In this document: in pieces, positions 25,929 to 34,771 of the stretch | Position numbering within the stretch: the first letter of the stretch is position 1 | Layout: every line of letters begins with the position of its first letter | NCBI GenBank assembly: GCA_913009825.1 | Contig: CAJVYQ010000021.1 | Span: 1-64,000 of the forward strand | Source: an uncultured Deferribacteres bacterium | GTDB lineage: Bacteria; Zhuqueibacterota; JdFR-76; DREG01 | Reading direction: 5' to 3' | DNA length: 64,000 nucleotides | Notes under the pieces: model-generated | Database searches by the model: none | Told to the model about the DNA's origin: nothing | The model's input: the letters and a program-made list of their open reading frames with translations, nothing else | Translations under genes and position numbers: made by a program

Positions 25929-28925
25929 ATGAGAGCTAAAGTTTTTTTGATCATTCTAACAGCGAGCCTGTTTTTCGTCGGTCAAGTAATCGGCCAGGGA
26001 CACCGGGTTACCGGGCGAGTTATTAACAGAGAGGCCAGGGCTCCGTTGCTTGGAGTAAATATTGTCGTGAAGAATACGGAGATGGGAACCACTACTGATA
26101 ACGATGGGCGCTATGTGCTGGAAAAGGTTTCACCTAAGGATACACTGGTATTTTTATATATCGGGTATCAGAGAGAGGAAGTTTCCGTAGGAGATCGTAA
26201 GGTGATCGATATCATCATGACACCTCAGGCCGTTGCCGGGGAAGAAGTGGTGGTCGTTGGGTATGGTACCCAGATACGGAAAAATATTACCAGTTCCATT
26301 TCCTCATTAGATGAGCACGCTTTCACACGGGGCGCTATTTCGGATCCCCAGACACTGCTTCAAGCCCGAATACCGGGCGTGCTTGTCACGCAGAGCAATG
26401 GTGACGTAGGCGCTGCTCCCCTGATCCGTATCCGGGGAGGGACATCTGTCTCGGCCGGAAACGAGCCGTTGATTGTGATAGATGGCGTACCCATTGATAA
26501 TAGTTCAACGCTGCCCGATATTAATGTCGATGTGATCAGCGGCACCCGGGATAATGTCCTGAGCATGCTGAACCCAGACGATATCGCCTCTATCGACGTT
26601 TTAAAAGACGCCTCAGCAGCAGCCATTTATGGCGCCCGGGGCGGGAACGGCGTGATCCTGATAACCACTAAACAAGGACGGCCCGGCGGCTATACCCTGA
26701 CTTACGACGGTTATACCAGCACTGCGAGCCAGTCCAAAAAATTGGACTTGTTGACGGCTCAGGAGTACAAAACTTTTGCAGCGAAGGTAGGCGCTAACCC
26801 TACTATGGGAACAGCCAACACGGACTGGCAAGATGCGATTGTCAGGACAGCCATTTCGCAGAACCATAATCTTTCCTTCAGTTCAGGCACTGAAAACGCA
26901 TCGTACCGGGTTTCATTGAACTACCTGGATGAGAAGGGCATTGTGTTGGGTTCCGGACGACAACGGATTTCAGGCCGGTTGAATATCAGCCAAAAAGCGC
27001 TGGATGGAAAATTGCGTTTAGCATTGCGTCTTAACCCCACCTTTATCAAGCGTCGAAATACGCCGTATCAACAAACCGGCGGTTTTGAAGGCGGATTATT
27101 CACAAATGTTTACAAAATGAATCCCACACGACCGGTATATTCAAGTAATGGATCATTTTTCGAGGAGGCTAACCCCGGCATACGAAATCCGGTTGCCCTG
27201 CTCAAAAATATCAAAGATAACGCCAGGACCATGCGCATCTTTGCGAATGCAACCGCAGAATATGACCTCACCCCGGGATTGATTGGAAAAATAAACCTTG
27301 GATTGGATCGCACCGACGCCTCGCGGAATGCTTATCAACCGAGGTCGTTACCTTATGCGGCGGCCTTTGGCGGTAGAGCGGATGCCCGATCGAACGCAAG
27401 GCAAAATGTCCTGTTCGAGTCGACGCTAAATTATCGTAAGCATATCAGCGGCTCCCAGAGTCTGGAAGCCTGGGCCGGATATACTTTTCAGGAATTCGAA
27501 AACTCGAGGTTCGGAGCAACCGCTCGAGATTTTGTCACCGATTCCTGGTCATACAATAACCTCGGGGGCGGAGCCGATTTTACTATTCGACCGTTTTCCT
27601 TCAGGGAAAAGAACCGCTTGATCTCTTTGCTCGGACGCGTCAATTACAGCCTTATGAATAAGTATCTCCTCAGCGTCATCCTCCGCCGGGAAGGTTCTTC
27701 CCGCTTTGGCTCCGGTAAAAAATGGGGCACATTCCCCTCCGCGTCAGTCGGATGGCGTCTTTCTGATGAAGCATTCATGCAAAATATTAGCAAACTGAGT
27801 GATTTGAAATTAAGACTAAGTTATGGCATCACCGGCAACCAGGATATTGGAAATTATCGCTCATTGGTCATACTTGGCCCGGGTTCCAATGCTGTTATCG
27901 GGGATAAGGTATTGACGGGTGTATCCGCGACCCAGTTAGCCAATCCCAATCTGAAGTGGGAGCAAACCAGCCAGATAAACTTTGGCATAGACTTTGGCTT
28001 TATCAGTGATAGAATTTCCGGTTCTATCGATTTGTACAAGAAAACGACCACCGATTTATTACTCGAGTTTGCTGTCCCACAGCCGGCAGTGGTATCGACC
28101 AGGCTGGATAATGCCGGAGAGTTATCAAACAAGGGGATTGAGATCTCGTTGAATACGATTAACATGTCCTCCGGTTATTTATTCTGGCGGAGTAGCCTCA
28201 ATTTTTCAACTTATAAAAATGAAGTGATCAGTTTAGAAAAACGGGATTATATTATGACCGGCAGGGTCAGCGGCGCCGGACTATCCGGTACACAGGCGCA
28301 GATTATCCTTCCCGGTCAGCCAGTGGGAACGTTCTTCGGTCCCAAATTCCTGGGATATAATGCCGATGGCAAGGAAAGATTATCAACCGATGTCGGGGAA
28401 GACTTATCGACCGGCGGCCCCCTGGGTGATGGGAGGTTTATTTTAGGCAATGCTCAACCTGACTTTACCATGGGCTTTTCAAATATGATAAAGTATAAGA
28501 AATGGGACTTTCGGTTGTACATCCAGGTTGTTCAGGGATTTGAAATTTTGAATAATACCCGCATGGAATACCAGCGGCCTTCTAATGTCTTTAATGGTAT
28601 CAATCTCTTTGCCGGAGCTTTGGATGATGTAGCAGCCGGCATGGACCCTGAAGCTACGACTGACTTTAGCGACCGATTCATCGAAAATGGATCGTTCATT
28701 CGCTTGCAAAACGTCACCGTTGGCTACACCTTTGATACACAATGGGTCAGAAATTTACGACTTTACATGAGCGCTGACAACTTGTTTGTGCTAACCAATT
28801 ACTCAGGTTATGATCCGGAAGTCAACACCTTTGCAGCACAGGGAGGCGTGGCTACCCTGGGGATAGACTATACCAACTATCCTCGAGCCCGGATTTTTAC
28901 GCTCGGTGTAAACATTGGATTATAA
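25929..28925 (+). CDS. SusC/RagA-family TonB-dependent outer-membrane transporter
   Basis: 998 residues from the ATG at 25929, chosen because AAAGGAGGAG lies four bases upstream and a signal peptide follows at once (MRAKVFLIILTASLFFVGQV, then IGQ). An in-frame GTG at 25887 is possible but has no good ribosome site. Residues about 20-105 are a carboxypeptidase-regulatory-like domain (HRVTGRVINREARAPLLGVN). The plug follows with the SusC signature VVVVGYGTQIRKNITSSIS and LKDASAAAIYGARGGNGVIL. The remaining 750 residues form the beta-barrel, ending in TNYPRARIFTLGVNIGL. It imports oligosaccharides or other large nutrients across the outer membrane together with the SusD-like protein encoded next. 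Confidence 0.95.
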   Translation: MRAKVFLIILTASLFFVGQVIGQGHRVTGRVINREARAPLLGVNIVVKNTEMGTTTDNDGRYVLEKVSPKDTLVFLYIGYQREEVSVGDRKVIDIIMTPQAVAGEEVVVVGYGTQIRKNITSSISSLDEHAFTRGAISDPQTLLQARIPGVLVTQSNGDVGAAPLIRIRGGTSVSAGNEPLIVIDGVPIDNSSTLPDINVDVISGTRDNVLSMLNPDDIASIDVLKDASAAAIYGARGGNGVILITTKQGRPGGYTLTYDGYTSTASQSKKLDLLTAQEYKTFAAKVGANPTMGTANTDWQDAIVRTAISQNHNLSFSSGTENASYRVSLNYLDEKGIVLGSGRQRISGRLNISQKALDGKLRLALRLNPTFIKRRNTPYQQTGGFEGGLFTNVYKMNPTRPVYSSNGSFFEEANPGIRNPVALLKNIKDNARTMRIFANATAEYDLTPGLIGKINLGLDRTDASRNAYQPRSLPYAAAFGGRADARSNARQNVLFESTLNYRKHISGSQSLEAWAGYTFQEFENSRFGATARDFVTDSWSYNNLGGGADFTIRPFSFREKNRLISLLGRVNYSLMNKYLLSVILRREGSSRFGSGKKWGTFPSASVGWRLSDEAFMQNISKLSDLKLRLSYGITGNQDIGNYRSLVILGPGSNAVIGDKVLTGVSATQLANPNLKWEQTSQINFGIDFGFISDRISGSIDLYKKTTTDLLLEFAVPQPAVVSTRLDNAGELSNKGIEISLNTINMSSGYLFWRSSLNFSTYKNEVISLEKRDYIMTGRVSGAGLSGTQAQIILPGQPVGTFFGPKFLGYNADGKERLSTDVGEDLSTGGPLGDGRFILGNAQPDFTMGFSNMIKYKKWDFRLYIQVVQGFEILNNTRMEYQRPSNVFNGINLFAGALDDVAAGMDPEATTDFSDRFIENGSFIRLQNVTVGYTFDTQWVRNLRLYMSADNLFVLTNYSGYDPEVNTFAAQGGVATLGIDYTNYPRARIFTLGVNIGL

Positions 28926-28961
28926 TTTAAAAGAAATTTCAAAATGAAAAGGAGGAATGTA

Positions 28962-30491
28962 ATGAACAAACATAAACTTCATCTTCTAGTACCACTACTC
29001 CTCTTTACCTCAATGCTCTTTTGGAGTTGTAAAAATTTGACAGAGACTCCATATAGCTCGGTAACGCCGGAGAATTTTTATAAGACGGAACAAGAGTTAA
29101 CTGCAGCAGTAGTTCCGGTCTATAGCAATCTTTATCGCTATTTCTGGAATCCTACTAACCTGGCGGAAGTTTCCTCAGATGAGATATTCATACCCCAACG
29201 AGGTGGTGACTGGGGCGACAATGGCAGATGGCGGGCAATTCAGGAACATACCTGGACCCCCACCCAGGTCGATATTGAGGGCGGTTGGTTGGATTCCTAT
29301 ACCGGCATAGCGCTGGCAAATTCCACGCTGGATAACTTAAAAAGCTCGACCAGTAATTCGCCACTCATTCCCACCTTCATTGCGGAAGTGCGAGTGCTTC
29401 GGGCGTTTTATTATTGGTGGCTGTGTGATCTATTCGGCGGGGTGCCAATTGTCACCGACCCGGTTACGGATCCGGACAATCCCCCCACACCTAATACCCG
29501 GTCAGAAGTGTACGATTTCATCGTATCAGAAGTTACCGAAGCGCTGCCGAACCTCGAAGTCACAATGGGCTCGGGAAGTTACGGCCGGGTAACCCAGGGA
29601 GCTGCTAATGCTTTTCTGGCCACCGTTTACCTGAATGCCGAGGTTTATACGGGAACGCCAAGGTGGAGCGAAACTGTTGCGGCCTGTGACGCAATAATTA
29701 ATTCCGGTTTGTATGAACTGCTTCCCGATTACAATGACAACTTCCGGATAGCCGATGAGGGACCCGGCAACACGGAAACTATCTTTGTGATTGCCACTAA
29801 GCCAGAAGGAGGCGTCTCCTTTAATTATATAATGCGAACCTTGCATTACAATCAAATTCCGGAGAACCCCTGGAATGGCTTCGCCGTTCTGGCCGACTTT
29901 TATAACAAGTACGACACCACCGATGTGCGCTTCCACGACATGTTAGTCGGACCGCAGTTTGTGTTAGCCGGGCCGAACGCCGGCCAACCGGCCTACGATC
30001 GCCAGGGAAATAGGTTGAATTTTACCGTAGACTCTCCCATCGTCGGCGCCACTGAAAACAATGGCCCGCGCATCCTCAAGTGGGAAGTAGATCCCAATCG
30101 GAGTGGCGGAGATAGCGGTAATGACTATGCCTTTTTCCGTTACTCGCATATCCTGCTCGCAAAAGCGGAAGCCTTGAACGAACTGAATGGTCCAAACCAG
30201 GAAAGCATCGACCTGATTAACCAGGTAAGGGCACGTGATTTTGATCCGGATAAGCCAATTGCTCTTGCGGATTTCGGTTCCACACAAGAATTGCGGGATC
30301 GCATTCTGGATGAGCGCGGCTTTGAGTTATTATGGGAGGGTTACCGTCGTCAGGACCTGATCAGAACAGGGCATTTTCTCGAAGCATGGACATTAAAACA
30401 AGCAGATGATGGTCCGTATAGAAAACTCTTTCCCATTCCACAGACTCAGTTGGATGCAAATCCCAACCTAGTACAGAATCCGGGATATTAA
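28962..30491 (+). CDS. SusD/RagB-family nutrient-binding outer-membrane lipoprotein
   Basis: 509 residues from the ATG at 28962, which has AAAAGGAGG seven bases upstream; the ATG at 28944 would include that ribosome site. The lipoprotein signal ends in LFWSC. Typical SusD blocks are TPYSSVTPENFYKTEQELTA, RVLRAFYYWWLCDLFGGVPI, RVTQGAANAFLATVYLNAEV, HILLAKAEALNEL and ILDERGFELLWEGYRRQDLI with RTGHFL. SusD forms the lid over SusC and captures glycans at the cell surface. The gene follows SusC by 36 bases, is clearly in the same operon, and ends before a strong terminator hairpin at 30559-30596. Confidence 0.95.
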   Translation: MNKHKLHLLVPLLLFTSMLFWSCKNLTETPYSSVTPENFYKTEQELTAAVVPVYSNLYRYFWNPTNLAEVSSDEIFIPQRGGDWGDNGRWRAIQEHTWTPTQVDIEGGWLDSYTGIALANSTLDNLKSSTSNSPLIPTFIAEVRVLRAFYYWWLCDLFGGVPIVTDPVTDPDNPPTPNTRSEVYDFIVSEVTEALPNLEVTMGSGSYGRVTQGAANAFLATVYLNAEVYTGTPRWSETVAACDAIINSGLYELLPDYNDNFRIADEGPGNTETIFVIATKPEGGVSFNYIMRTLHYNQIPENPWNGFAVLADFYNKYDTTDVRFHDMLVGPQFVLAGPNAGQPAYDRQGNRLNFTVDSPIVGATENNGPRILKWEVDPNRSGGDSGNDYAFFRYSHILLAKAEALNELNGPNQESIDLINQVRARDFDPDKPIALADFGSTQELRDRILDERGFELLWEGYRRQDLIRTGHFLEAWTLKQADDGPYRKLFPIPQTQLDANPNLVQNPGY

Positions 30492-30830
30492 TATTCGTTC
30501 GCTAGAGTTTTCATATTTGGCGTCATGAATCTTTTCTCAAGAAGTGGTTTTTCCATAGATACCGCAGGTGACGATGCGAATCGTCGCCTGCGGTATCAAT
30601 TATTTTAGACCTAGACGACCCTTTATGAAGATCAACGCCTTACCCTGGGATATCTTCCATAGATTCAATGAAATAAGCTATTTCATGCCAAAGTCATTCC
30701 ATCTTATCAGTTTTGAAATGTATAACTTTACCCGGACCGGCCGGAACCAAAAAGGCCATAAGTCTTTAACTGCCGCTCACTTTTTTAATCGAATCTAAGC
30801 CTTTTAAGCTGGTAATTTCCTTTGCCTCCT
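30492..30830. other. Intergenic region after SusD
   Basis: It contains the terminator hairpin at 30559-30596 and no convincing gene. A 76-codon frame at 30568-30798 begins inside the hairpin and has no family resemblance. The promoter of the following VCBS-UnbV gene must lie in the last 200 bases, but no clear consensus is seen. Confidence 0.5.
30559..30596 (+). terminator. Strong hairpin after the SusC/SusD genes
   Basis: The arm ATACCGCAGGTGACGAT (30559-30575) pairs with ATCGTCGCCTGCGGTAT (30580-30596) across a GCGA loop, with one G-T wobble in 17 positions. The bases after it, CAATTATTTTAG, contain a short T-run. It lies 67 bases after the SusD stop. The near-perfect arms would also work in the other direction. 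Confidence 0.65.
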
Positions 30831-33800
30831 ATGAACAGTGTGAAAGTAATCTCATATCTTTGTGGAATAGTTCTCCTGCTGCTGTTCTCCTGCAGTAAGA
30901 AGCCGCAAACCATTCAGATCGATCATCTGTTTACCTTGCTCCCCAATGATTACACCCATCTGAAATTTGAAAACACGTTGGTCGATGAAAAAGAATTAAA
31001 CGTTTTTAAGTATCGTAATTATTATAACGGCAGCGGTGTCGCAATCGGGGATGTCAACAATGATGGGTTACCGGATGTATACATGATCGCCAATCAACAG
31101 GCCAATAAATTGTTCCTGAATCAGGGTGATTTCCGGTTTCAGGACGTGACAAAGCAGGCAGGAGTGGCTGGAACCCATAACTGGTCGACGGGGGTATCCC
31201 TGGTTGATATCAACGGCGATCAGCGCCTGGATATTTATGTCTGCAACTCGGGAAACATCAAAGGCGACAACCGCGCTAATGAACTCTTTATCAATCAGGG
31301 GAATAAAAAAAATGGCGTCCCCTACTTTGTTGAAGCTGCCGCTGAATACGGTATCGATAGTCGGAGATTTTCCACACATGCCGCCTTCTTCGATTATGAC
31401 AGAGATGGTGATTTAGATCTGTATGTCCTCAATAACGCCTTCCGGGCTATGAGCACCTTTGACCTGAAAAATAATTTGCGTCATGAACGCGATCCCTACG
31501 GCGGAGACCAATTATTTAGAAATGATAATGGGAAATTCGTGGATGTTAGTGATAAAGCCGGTATCTATGGCAGTGTGATTGCATTTGGATTGGGCGTTTC
31601 GGTCAGCGATATCAACAATGACCAATGGCCGGATATCTATGTGGCCAATGATTTTTTCGAGCGGGATTATCTCTACATCAACAATCAGGATGGCACTTTC
31701 ACGGAAAAACTGGAAGAGATGATTCGACACATCAGCCTTTCCTCCATGGGCGGAGACATTGCTGATCTCAATAATGATGGGTTTATGGATATCTGCGCCA
31801 CCGACATGCTTCCGGAAGACGACTACCGGTTGAAAACCACCTTCACATTCGAATCTTTTAAAATCAACAAAAAGAAAACAGAATGGGGCTATTATCATCA
31901 GTTGCCACGGAATGTGCTCCAGTTAAACAGAGGATTTGATCCCGAACATCGAATATCATTCAGTGAAATTGGACTGCTGGCCGGGGTGGCGGCGACTGAT
32001 TGGAGTTGGGGGGCGCTCATTGTGGAGTTAAACAACGACGGGTTAAAGGATATCTTCGTCTCCAACGGAATATTTCGGGATGTCACGGACCAGGACTATA
32101 TTGAGTATCTGATGCAGAAAGAAAATATCCGCAAGATTTTGCGCGGCGACCGCATCGATTTTCCCGAACTCATACAAAAAATGCCCTCTACGAAGCTCTC
32201 AAACTATGCTTTTCGTAATAATGGCGATCTGACGTTCACTAACCAGGCAGCAGCCTGGGGATTGGATATTCCAGGCTTCTCGAATGGTGTCGCTTACGGA
32301 GACCTCGATGGAGACGGTGATAATGATCTGGTCATTAATAATGTCAACCAACCGGCTTTTGTGTTTCGAAACGAAACCGATTCCCTGACCGACAATCATT
32401 ATTTGAGAGTAAAGCTGGTGGGTGAGGGTATGAATTCTTTTGCCGTTGGAGCGAAGGTTACACTCAAATGTGTGAACCGGCAGACATTTGTCCTGGAGCA
32501 GATGCCCATGAGAGGGTTTCAATCCTCGGTTGATTATGTCCTCACTTTCGGATTGGGAAAGAATAACCTGGTAGACTCCCTGATCGTAAATTGGCCGGAT
32601 GGAACCCGGGGAATGGTAAAGAATGTTGCTGCGGACCAACTAGTGACCCTGTATCAGAGAAATGCCCGGCCGTATACACCGGAACCACCCCGGACTCCCG
32701 ATCCGCTCTTCCGGGATATCACCGGGACGTTTCCGCTTCAATACCGGCATGTTGAAAATGAATTCAACGACTTTCAAAGAGAGCTGCTCATTCCGCATAA
32801 ACTTTCCACCGAGGGACCACGGATAGCCAGGGGGGATGTGAACGGCGATGGACGGGAAGATTTGTTCATCGGGGGCGCGAAAGGATCCGCGGGAAAATTG
32901 CTGATCCAGACGGCATCCGGAGCGTTCGCGAGCGCCGGTGCACAGGCGTTTGAAAAGGCAAAAATATCTGAAGACATCGGTGCGGCCTTCTTCGATGCGG
33001 ATGGAGACGGCGACCTGGACCTTTACGTTGTTAGTGGCGGCAACGAGTATTCCACAAGATCGCCTGCTCTCCTTGACCGGCTGTATATCAACAACGGGAG
33101 AGGAGACTTGACTCAATCTACTACTGCCCTGCCCAGGTTCTACGCCAGCGGATCCTGCGTCGAGCCCGGGGATTTTGACGGCGATGGAGATACGGATCTA
33201 TTTGTGGGCAGCCGCAGTATCCCGTGGAAATATGGGCTGACTCCTACCAGCTACCTGCTGGAGAATGACGGCAAAGGAAATTTTTCCATTGTCACTGAAA
33301 AATATGCTCCCGAATTGGCCAAGGCAGGGATGGTAACCGATGCTGAATGGATTGATTATGATAAAGATGGCGACCTGGACCTGGTAGTAGTTGGTGAATG
33401 GATGCCGGTAACCATGTTTCAAAACAGCGGGGATAGCCTGGTTAACGTCACCGAACAGGTTGGATTGGAGAAAACCAATGGCTGGTGGAATTGTGTTATC
33501 GTTGATGACCTGAATGAAGACGGGTATGTGGATCTGGTGGCCGGCAATTTAGGGAAGAATTCCATAATCCAGGCAACCCGGTCGGAGCCTGCATCCATTT
33601 ACATCTCTGATTTTGACAATAATGGACTGGTAGAACAGATACTGTGTTATTACAAGCTGGGAAAAAGTTATCCCATGCCGATTAGACCGGATATTGTGAA
33701 GCAAATACCCTATCTAAGGCAGAAATTTCCCAGCCATGCCGATTATGCCGGCAAGCAGATAACGGAAATATTTACCGAAAAACAGTTGAACAAGGCAGTG

Positions 33801-34328
33801 GTAAAAAAGGCCTATACGTTTGAGAGCAGTGTGTTTTACGGAAATGCGGAGGGAACTTTCCTGAGGCAACCGCTCCCAACGGAGGCACAGTTTTCACCCG
33901 TTTATGCTATCATGGCCAGAGATTTCGATTCTGACGGCGTGAAAGATCTGCTCCTGGCCGGAAATTTCTATGGCGTTAAACCCCAACTCGGAAGGTATGA
34001 TGCCAGCTACGGCACTCTGTTAACTGGAAATGTCGCAGGCGGCTCTGCCCCGTTGGATGGTTCTTATCCAATGGGATTTACTGCCGCGTCCGCTCTTAAG
34101 AGTGGATTATCACTGACCGGCCAGGTTCGAGACATGGTTTCTCTTACCTACCGGAATTTAGGGGGTGGGATAAAACAAGTCAGCCGTTTTGATGACACTA
34201 TGCCTGGCTCATCAGCGTTGACGACACCTGAAATGTCAAAGTCATATATCCAACCCTCTAAACAAGAGGTGATTATTTTTGCAAAGAATGATGACCGGAT
34301 TCAGGTTTATGAGATTAAGGCCAGATAA
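30831..34328 (+). CDS. Long VCBS-ASPIC/UnbV lipoprotein of the SusCD locus
   Basis: 1165 residues from the ATG at 30831; a TTG three codons upstream is less likely. The signal ends in the lipobox LLFSC (MNSVKVISYLCGIVLLLLFS, then C). VCBS units run through both halves: GDVNNDGLPDVYMIANQQAN, VDINGDQRLDIYVCNSG, FDYDRDGDLDLYVLNNA, GDLDGDGDNDLVINNVN, FDADGDGDLDLYVVSGGNEY and DDLNEDGYVDLVAGNLGKNS. A UnbV domain sits in the middle (HYLRVKLVGEGMNSFAVGAK ... YVLTFGLGKNNLVDSLIVNW), not at the end as in the shorter members. Long members of this kind are common beside SusC/SusD pairs and may bind polysaccharide at the surface, which is unproven. It is a paralogue of the gene at 40160. Confidence 0.87.
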   Translation: MNSVKVISYLCGIVLLLLFSCSKKPQTIQIDHLFTLLPNDYTHLKFENTLVDEKELNVFKYRNYYNGSGVAIGDVNNDGLPDVYMIANQQANKLFLNQGDFRFQDVTKQAGVAGTHNWSTGVSLVDINGDQRLDIYVCNSGNIKGDNRANELFINQGNKKNGVPYFVEAAAEYGIDSRRFSTHAAFFDYDRDGDLDLYVLNNAFRAMSTFDLKNNLRHERDPYGGDQLFRNDNGKFVDVSDKAGIYGSVIAFGLGVSVSDINNDQWPDIYVANDFFERDYLYINNQDGTFTEKLEEMIRHISLSSMGGDIADLNNDGFMDICATDMLPEDDYRLKTTFTFESFKINKKKTEWGYYHQLPRNVLQLNRGFDPEHRISFSEIGLLAGVAATDWSWGALIVELNNDGLKDIFVSNGIFRDVTDQDYIEYLMQKENIRKILRGDRIDFPELIQKMPSTKLSNYAFRNNGDLTFTNQAAAWGLDIPGFSNGVAYGDLDGDGDNDLVINNVNQPAFVFRNETDSLTDNHYLRVKLVGEGMNSFAVGAKVTLKCVNRQTFVLEQMPMRGFQSSVDYVLTFGLGKNNLVDSLIVNWPDGTRGMVKNVAADQLVTLYQRNARPYTPEPPRTPDPLFRDITGTFPLQYRHVENEFNDFQRELLIPHKLSTEGPRIARGDVNGDGREDLFIGGAKGSAGKLLIQTASGAFASAGAQAFEKAKISEDIGAAFFDADGDGDLDLYVVSGGNEYSTRSPALLDRLYINNGRGDLTQSTTALPRFYASGSCVEPGDFDGDGDTDLFVGSRSIPWKYGLTPTSYLLENDGKGNFSIVTEKYAPELAKAGMVTDAEWIDYDKDGDLDLVVVGEWMPVTMFQNSGDSLVNVTEQVGLEKTNGWWNCVIVDDLNEDGYVDLVAGNLGKNSIIQATRSEPASIYISDFDNNGLVEQILCYYKLGKSYPMPIRPDIVKQIPYLRQKFPSHADYAGKQITEIFTEKQLNKAVVKKAYTFESSVFYGNAEGTFLRQPLPTEAQFSPVYAIMARDFDSDGVKDLLLAGNFYGVKPQLGRYDASYGTLLTGNVAGGSAPLDGSYPMGFTAASALKSGLSLTGQVRDMVSLTYRNLGGGIKQVSRFDDTMPGSSALTTPEMSKSYIQPSKQEVIIFAKNDDRIQVYEIKAR

Positions 34329-34330
34329 TC

Positions 34331-34688
34331 TCTCAAGAAACTTGAAATTTTGAGCCTGCTGAAGGTGTCTTTCCCGCATGTTTTTAGCGGGAATCTATTA
34401 AATCCTGAAAAAATGGATGCCCGATAAAAACACTCGAGCATGACAAAACATTGTCGTCAAGTTTCTCATATAAAATCAGGTTCGTTGCTTTTTGACGAAC
34501 CTTTGGCACTCTCAAGAAACTTGCTATTTTCAATAAACCAAGAGTGTCTTTCCCGCATGTTCTTGGCGGGAATCTATTAAATGCCGATGAAATGGATGCC
34601 CGATAAAAGCATTCGAGCATGACAAAACATTGTCGTCAAGTTTCTCATATAAAATCAGGTTCGTTGTTTTTTGACGAACCTTTGGCAC
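34331..34688. repeat. Tandem duplication of a 179-bp hairpin-rich unit
   Basis: Bases 34331-34509 are repeated as 34510-34688 with few differences, mostly near the start of each unit. Each unit contains the hairpins TCCCGC...GCGGGA and AGGTTCGT...ACGAACCT and the block GACAAAACATTGTCGTCAAG. No reading frame is conserved, and the units are too long and adjacent to be CRISPR repeats. The stretch fills most of the 443-base gap between the UnbV gene and the GH31 gene. Confidence 0.85.
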
Positions 34689-34771
34689 TTTGTAGGAACT
34701 ATGTATGAAATAACGACAAATAGCAGTTCAGTGAGAAAAATATCGGTTGCAAAAACAACGGAAAGCGCCCG

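Noticed and set aside
30568-30798. 76-codon gene after SusD
   Set aside because: It starts inside the terminator hairpin and has no ribosome site or family resemblance.
34331-34688. CRISPR array
   Set aside because: Two adjacent 179-bp copies without spacers; not a repeat-spacer pattern.
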